Assembly (NCBI GenBank): GCA_013820875.1
Contig: JACDHS010000051.1
Location: 1 to 34,224 of the forward strand
From: Verrucomicrobiota bacterium
GTDB lineage: Bacteria; Verrucomicrobiota; Verrucomicrobiia; Limisphaerales; JACDHS01
Length of the DNA stretch: 34,224 nt
Direction: 5' to 3'
Notes under the pieces: model-generated
Told to the model about the DNA's origin: nothing
Databases searched by the model: none
What the model saw: the letters and a program-made list of their open reading frames with translations, nothing else
Translations under genes and position numbers: made by a program
Shown here: positions 32,804-34,224 of the stretch, one piece after another
Position numbering within the stretch: the first letter of the stretch is position 1
How the letters are laid out: each line of letters opens with the position of its first letter

Positions 32804-33450
32804 CGATGACAAGCCGAGCAATTTTGCAGGGATTGCACGTTCCAATCGTGCACAAATTTTGTTCCCATCTTCTTCTGTTCTTCCGGAGAAATCTCCAGAT
32901 CAAGGTTATAAACATCTTTCGGATGACGGATGTGTTGCGCCGGATCACGATGGCAATCCAGGCAGAAGGACATCGTAAACGATTTCTCCTGGCGAACTTC
33001 ATCCATGTGATTCACCTTCCCATGACACTCCACGCAGCTCACACCGCGGTTCACATGGACAGCATGGTTGAAATAAACGTAATCAGGCACCTTATGAATC
33101 TGCACCCATGGCACCGGCTTCCCGGTTTTGGCACTATCCCGAATAAGTTCGAGACGCGAATCGTCCTTTAGCACCTGGTTATGACAATTCAAACAGGTGG
33201 TGGCACTTGGAATGTTCGAGAACCATGACTTTTCGACCGCATCATGGCAATAACGGCAATCGATCCCCAACTGGCCGGCATGAATTTCGTGGGAAAAAGG
33301 AACAGGTTGAATCGGCTGATACCCAACCCGTCCGTAAGCCGGGGTGAGATAATAGGTGATGCCAGCCGTCAAAGTTCCCGCTACAACGAGTGCACCAATG
33401 GCAATCTTAAGCGGAAGCCGGTTGGTCCATTTTGGAAAAATGTCTGACAT
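32800..33450 (-). CDS. actA: Alternative Complex III pentaheme cytochrome c subunit ActA
   Basis: The 216-residue protein has a membrane anchor (about 13-34) and a periplasmic domain with five CxxCH heme sites: CRYCH (65-69), CLNCH (86-90), CVECH (139-143), CLDCH (163-167) and CSACH (211-215). Further histidines (H54, H57, H129, H132, H148) are candidates for distal ligands. PVPFSHEIHAGQLGIDCRYCH is typical of the class. ActA receives electrons from the iron-sulfur clusters of ActB. It is the first gene of the ten-gene operon. No clear ribosome binding site precedes the ATG at 33450. Confidence 0.95.
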   Translation of the reverse strand: MSDIFPKWTNRLPLKIAIGALVVAGTLTAGITYYLTPAYGRVGYQPIQPVPFSHEIHAGQLGIDCRYCHDAVEKSWFSNIPSATTCLNCHNQVLKDDSRLELIRDSAKTGKPVPWVQIHKVPDYVYFNHAVHVNRGVSCVECHGKVNHMDEVRQEKSFTMSFCLDCHRDPAQHIRHPKDVYNLDLEISPEEQKKMGTKFVHDWNVQSLQNCSACHR

Positions 33451-33606
33451 TTAATTTAGTTCAATCCGATTCATAGAGCGCCCACTTGCAACCAGAGCGC
33501 GGATTAATCATCAAATTTTAACGCGATTCAGGAGCAGACATAAGTGCGCCTGCTCTGCACGGGGCGAGATTAAGCGGGAACACTAAACGCAAGGCAAGCG
33601 AACTTT

Positions 33607-33620
33607 GTGAAATTTTTCAC
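33607..33620. promoter_or_regulatory. Palindrome upstream of actA, possible operator
   Basis: GTGAAA and TTTCAC pair perfectly across TT, about 160 bp before the actA start. The symmetric form suits a dimeric regulator. It does not match the FNR consensus. No regulator can be named. Confidence 0.3.
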
Positions 33621-33949
33621 GCAAGCTATTTTTGATGCGTTCCCACTAAACAAATTATGACTTCCCCTGGACAATAAGGGGGCACTCTAATCGACTGTCT
33701 TTAGCCCACGGTGAAAAGTCACTCTCCTCCTGAAGTTTTTTACAGGGTGAAAAAAAGTCACCCAATTCTGTGCCTCTATCCTTGGAAACGACTGCATTCT
33801 TAAAACGGCAGTTAAATAATAGCCTCGAAAAAAACGTAAAATCCGTAAAAACAAAGGAGATTGATGAGATAGGTAACGTTTTAGGCTTTCACGCGCCGAG
33901 TGAAAAAACTGCTCTTAGATAGTTTTGCCCCGTGCAAAACGGCCCTCAA

Positions 33950-34224
33950 AAAAGACTTTTTTGGTCAATGTCGGGACCGACTGGCCACCGAAACGGACTT
34001 TTTTGGCCAAAGTCAGGACTGACTTTGCTCAAAAAAGTCTTTTCCAGCCAAAGTCAGGACTGACTTTGCCCAAAAAAGTCTTTTTCAGCCATTGTCGGGA
34101 CTGACTTTGCCCAAAAAACTCTTTTTCGGCCAATGTCGGGACCGACTGCCCACCCAAACGGACTTTTTTGGTCATTGTCAGGACTGACTTTGCTCAAAAA
34201 AGTCTTTTCTGACCGTTGTCAGTC
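33950..34224. repeat. Tandem repeat, 41-42 bp unit, at least six copies
   Basis: The word TCRGGAC recurs at about 33971, 34013, 34053, 34095, 34136 and 34178, and a further unit begins at the window end. Each unit combines two inverted repeats, GACTTT with AAAGTC and GTCAG with CTGAC, so the array can form many hairpins. Units differ by a few substitutions. There are no unique spacers, so it is not a CRISPR array. It continues beyond the window. Confidence 0.85.

Larger units (their letters stand above)
33451..34224. other. Gene-free upstream region of the ACIII operon
   Basis: These 774 bp contain no open frame with a recognisable protein. The left part must hold the actA promoter. Two CACTAAAC words (33581-33588 and 33644-33651), 63 bp apart, flank a palindrome at 33607-33620. 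The middle holds small hairpins: GGGTGA with TCACCC (33745-33763) and GTTTTGC with GCAAAAC (33922-33940). The right end is a tandem repeat that leaves the window. Confidence 0.7.

Noticed and set aside
33950-34224. CRISPR-like array upstream of actA
   Set aside because: The whole 41-42 bp unit repeats, with no unique spacer.

Overview
The window looks like chromosomal DNA of a Gram-negative bacterium. The best guess is Verrucomicrobiota, near the Pedosphaera/Limisphaerales group. The reasons are an lpxB operon (outer membrane), an Alternative Complex III (ACIII) operon, a propeller-type sensor kinase, weak Shine-Dalgarno signals, and many intergenic palindromic repeats. The phylum is inferred; no rRNA or tRNA gene was seen.

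Layout. 1-1622 (+): a small membrane protein and a manganese catalase. 4256-1667 (-): a tightly coupled operon of a Gfo/Idh/MocA dehydrogenase (possibly GnnA-like), an unknown membrane protein and LpxB. 4318-4742: a 232-bp element with terminal inverted repeats, then hairpins. 4743-5672 (+): a NagB-like sugar-phosphate isomerase/deaminase. 8613-5708 (-): VanZ-like protein and ComEC. 8797-9400: a 43-bp-period array of GC-rich palindromes followed by a second copy of the 232-bp element. 9471-11994 (+): pgk, tpiA and secG. 12100-15648 (+): a dipeptide/oligopeptide ABC importer without its ATPases. 15699-18806 (+): a large propeller sensor kinase. 18952-20562 (+): an ABC-F ATPase. 20956-22380 (+): a ROK-family sugar kinase-like protein.

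The right third (33450 down to 22516, - strand) is one ten-gene respiratory operon: actA, actB, actC, actD, actE, actF, an unknown anchored protein, a CcoN-like protein, a CcoO-like cytochrome c and a monoheme cytochrome c. Most junctions overlap by 1-4 bp and the operon ends in a strong hairpin terminator. ActA-F would oxidise quinol and pass electrons to c-type cytochromes.

The main discovery candidate is the CcoN-like protein (23819-25267). It aligns with cbb3 oxidase subunit I along its length, but every heme- and copper-binding histidine and the catalytic tyrosine are replaced. The downstream CcoO-like protein keeps its heme c site. The operon therefore seems to encode ACIII with a catalytically dead oxidase-like membrane module, possibly a scaffold or electron-transfer adaptor. 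No active terminal oxidase is encoded in the window. Upstream of the operon, 774 bp hold no gene but contain palindromes and a 41-42 bp tandem repeat that runs off the window end.
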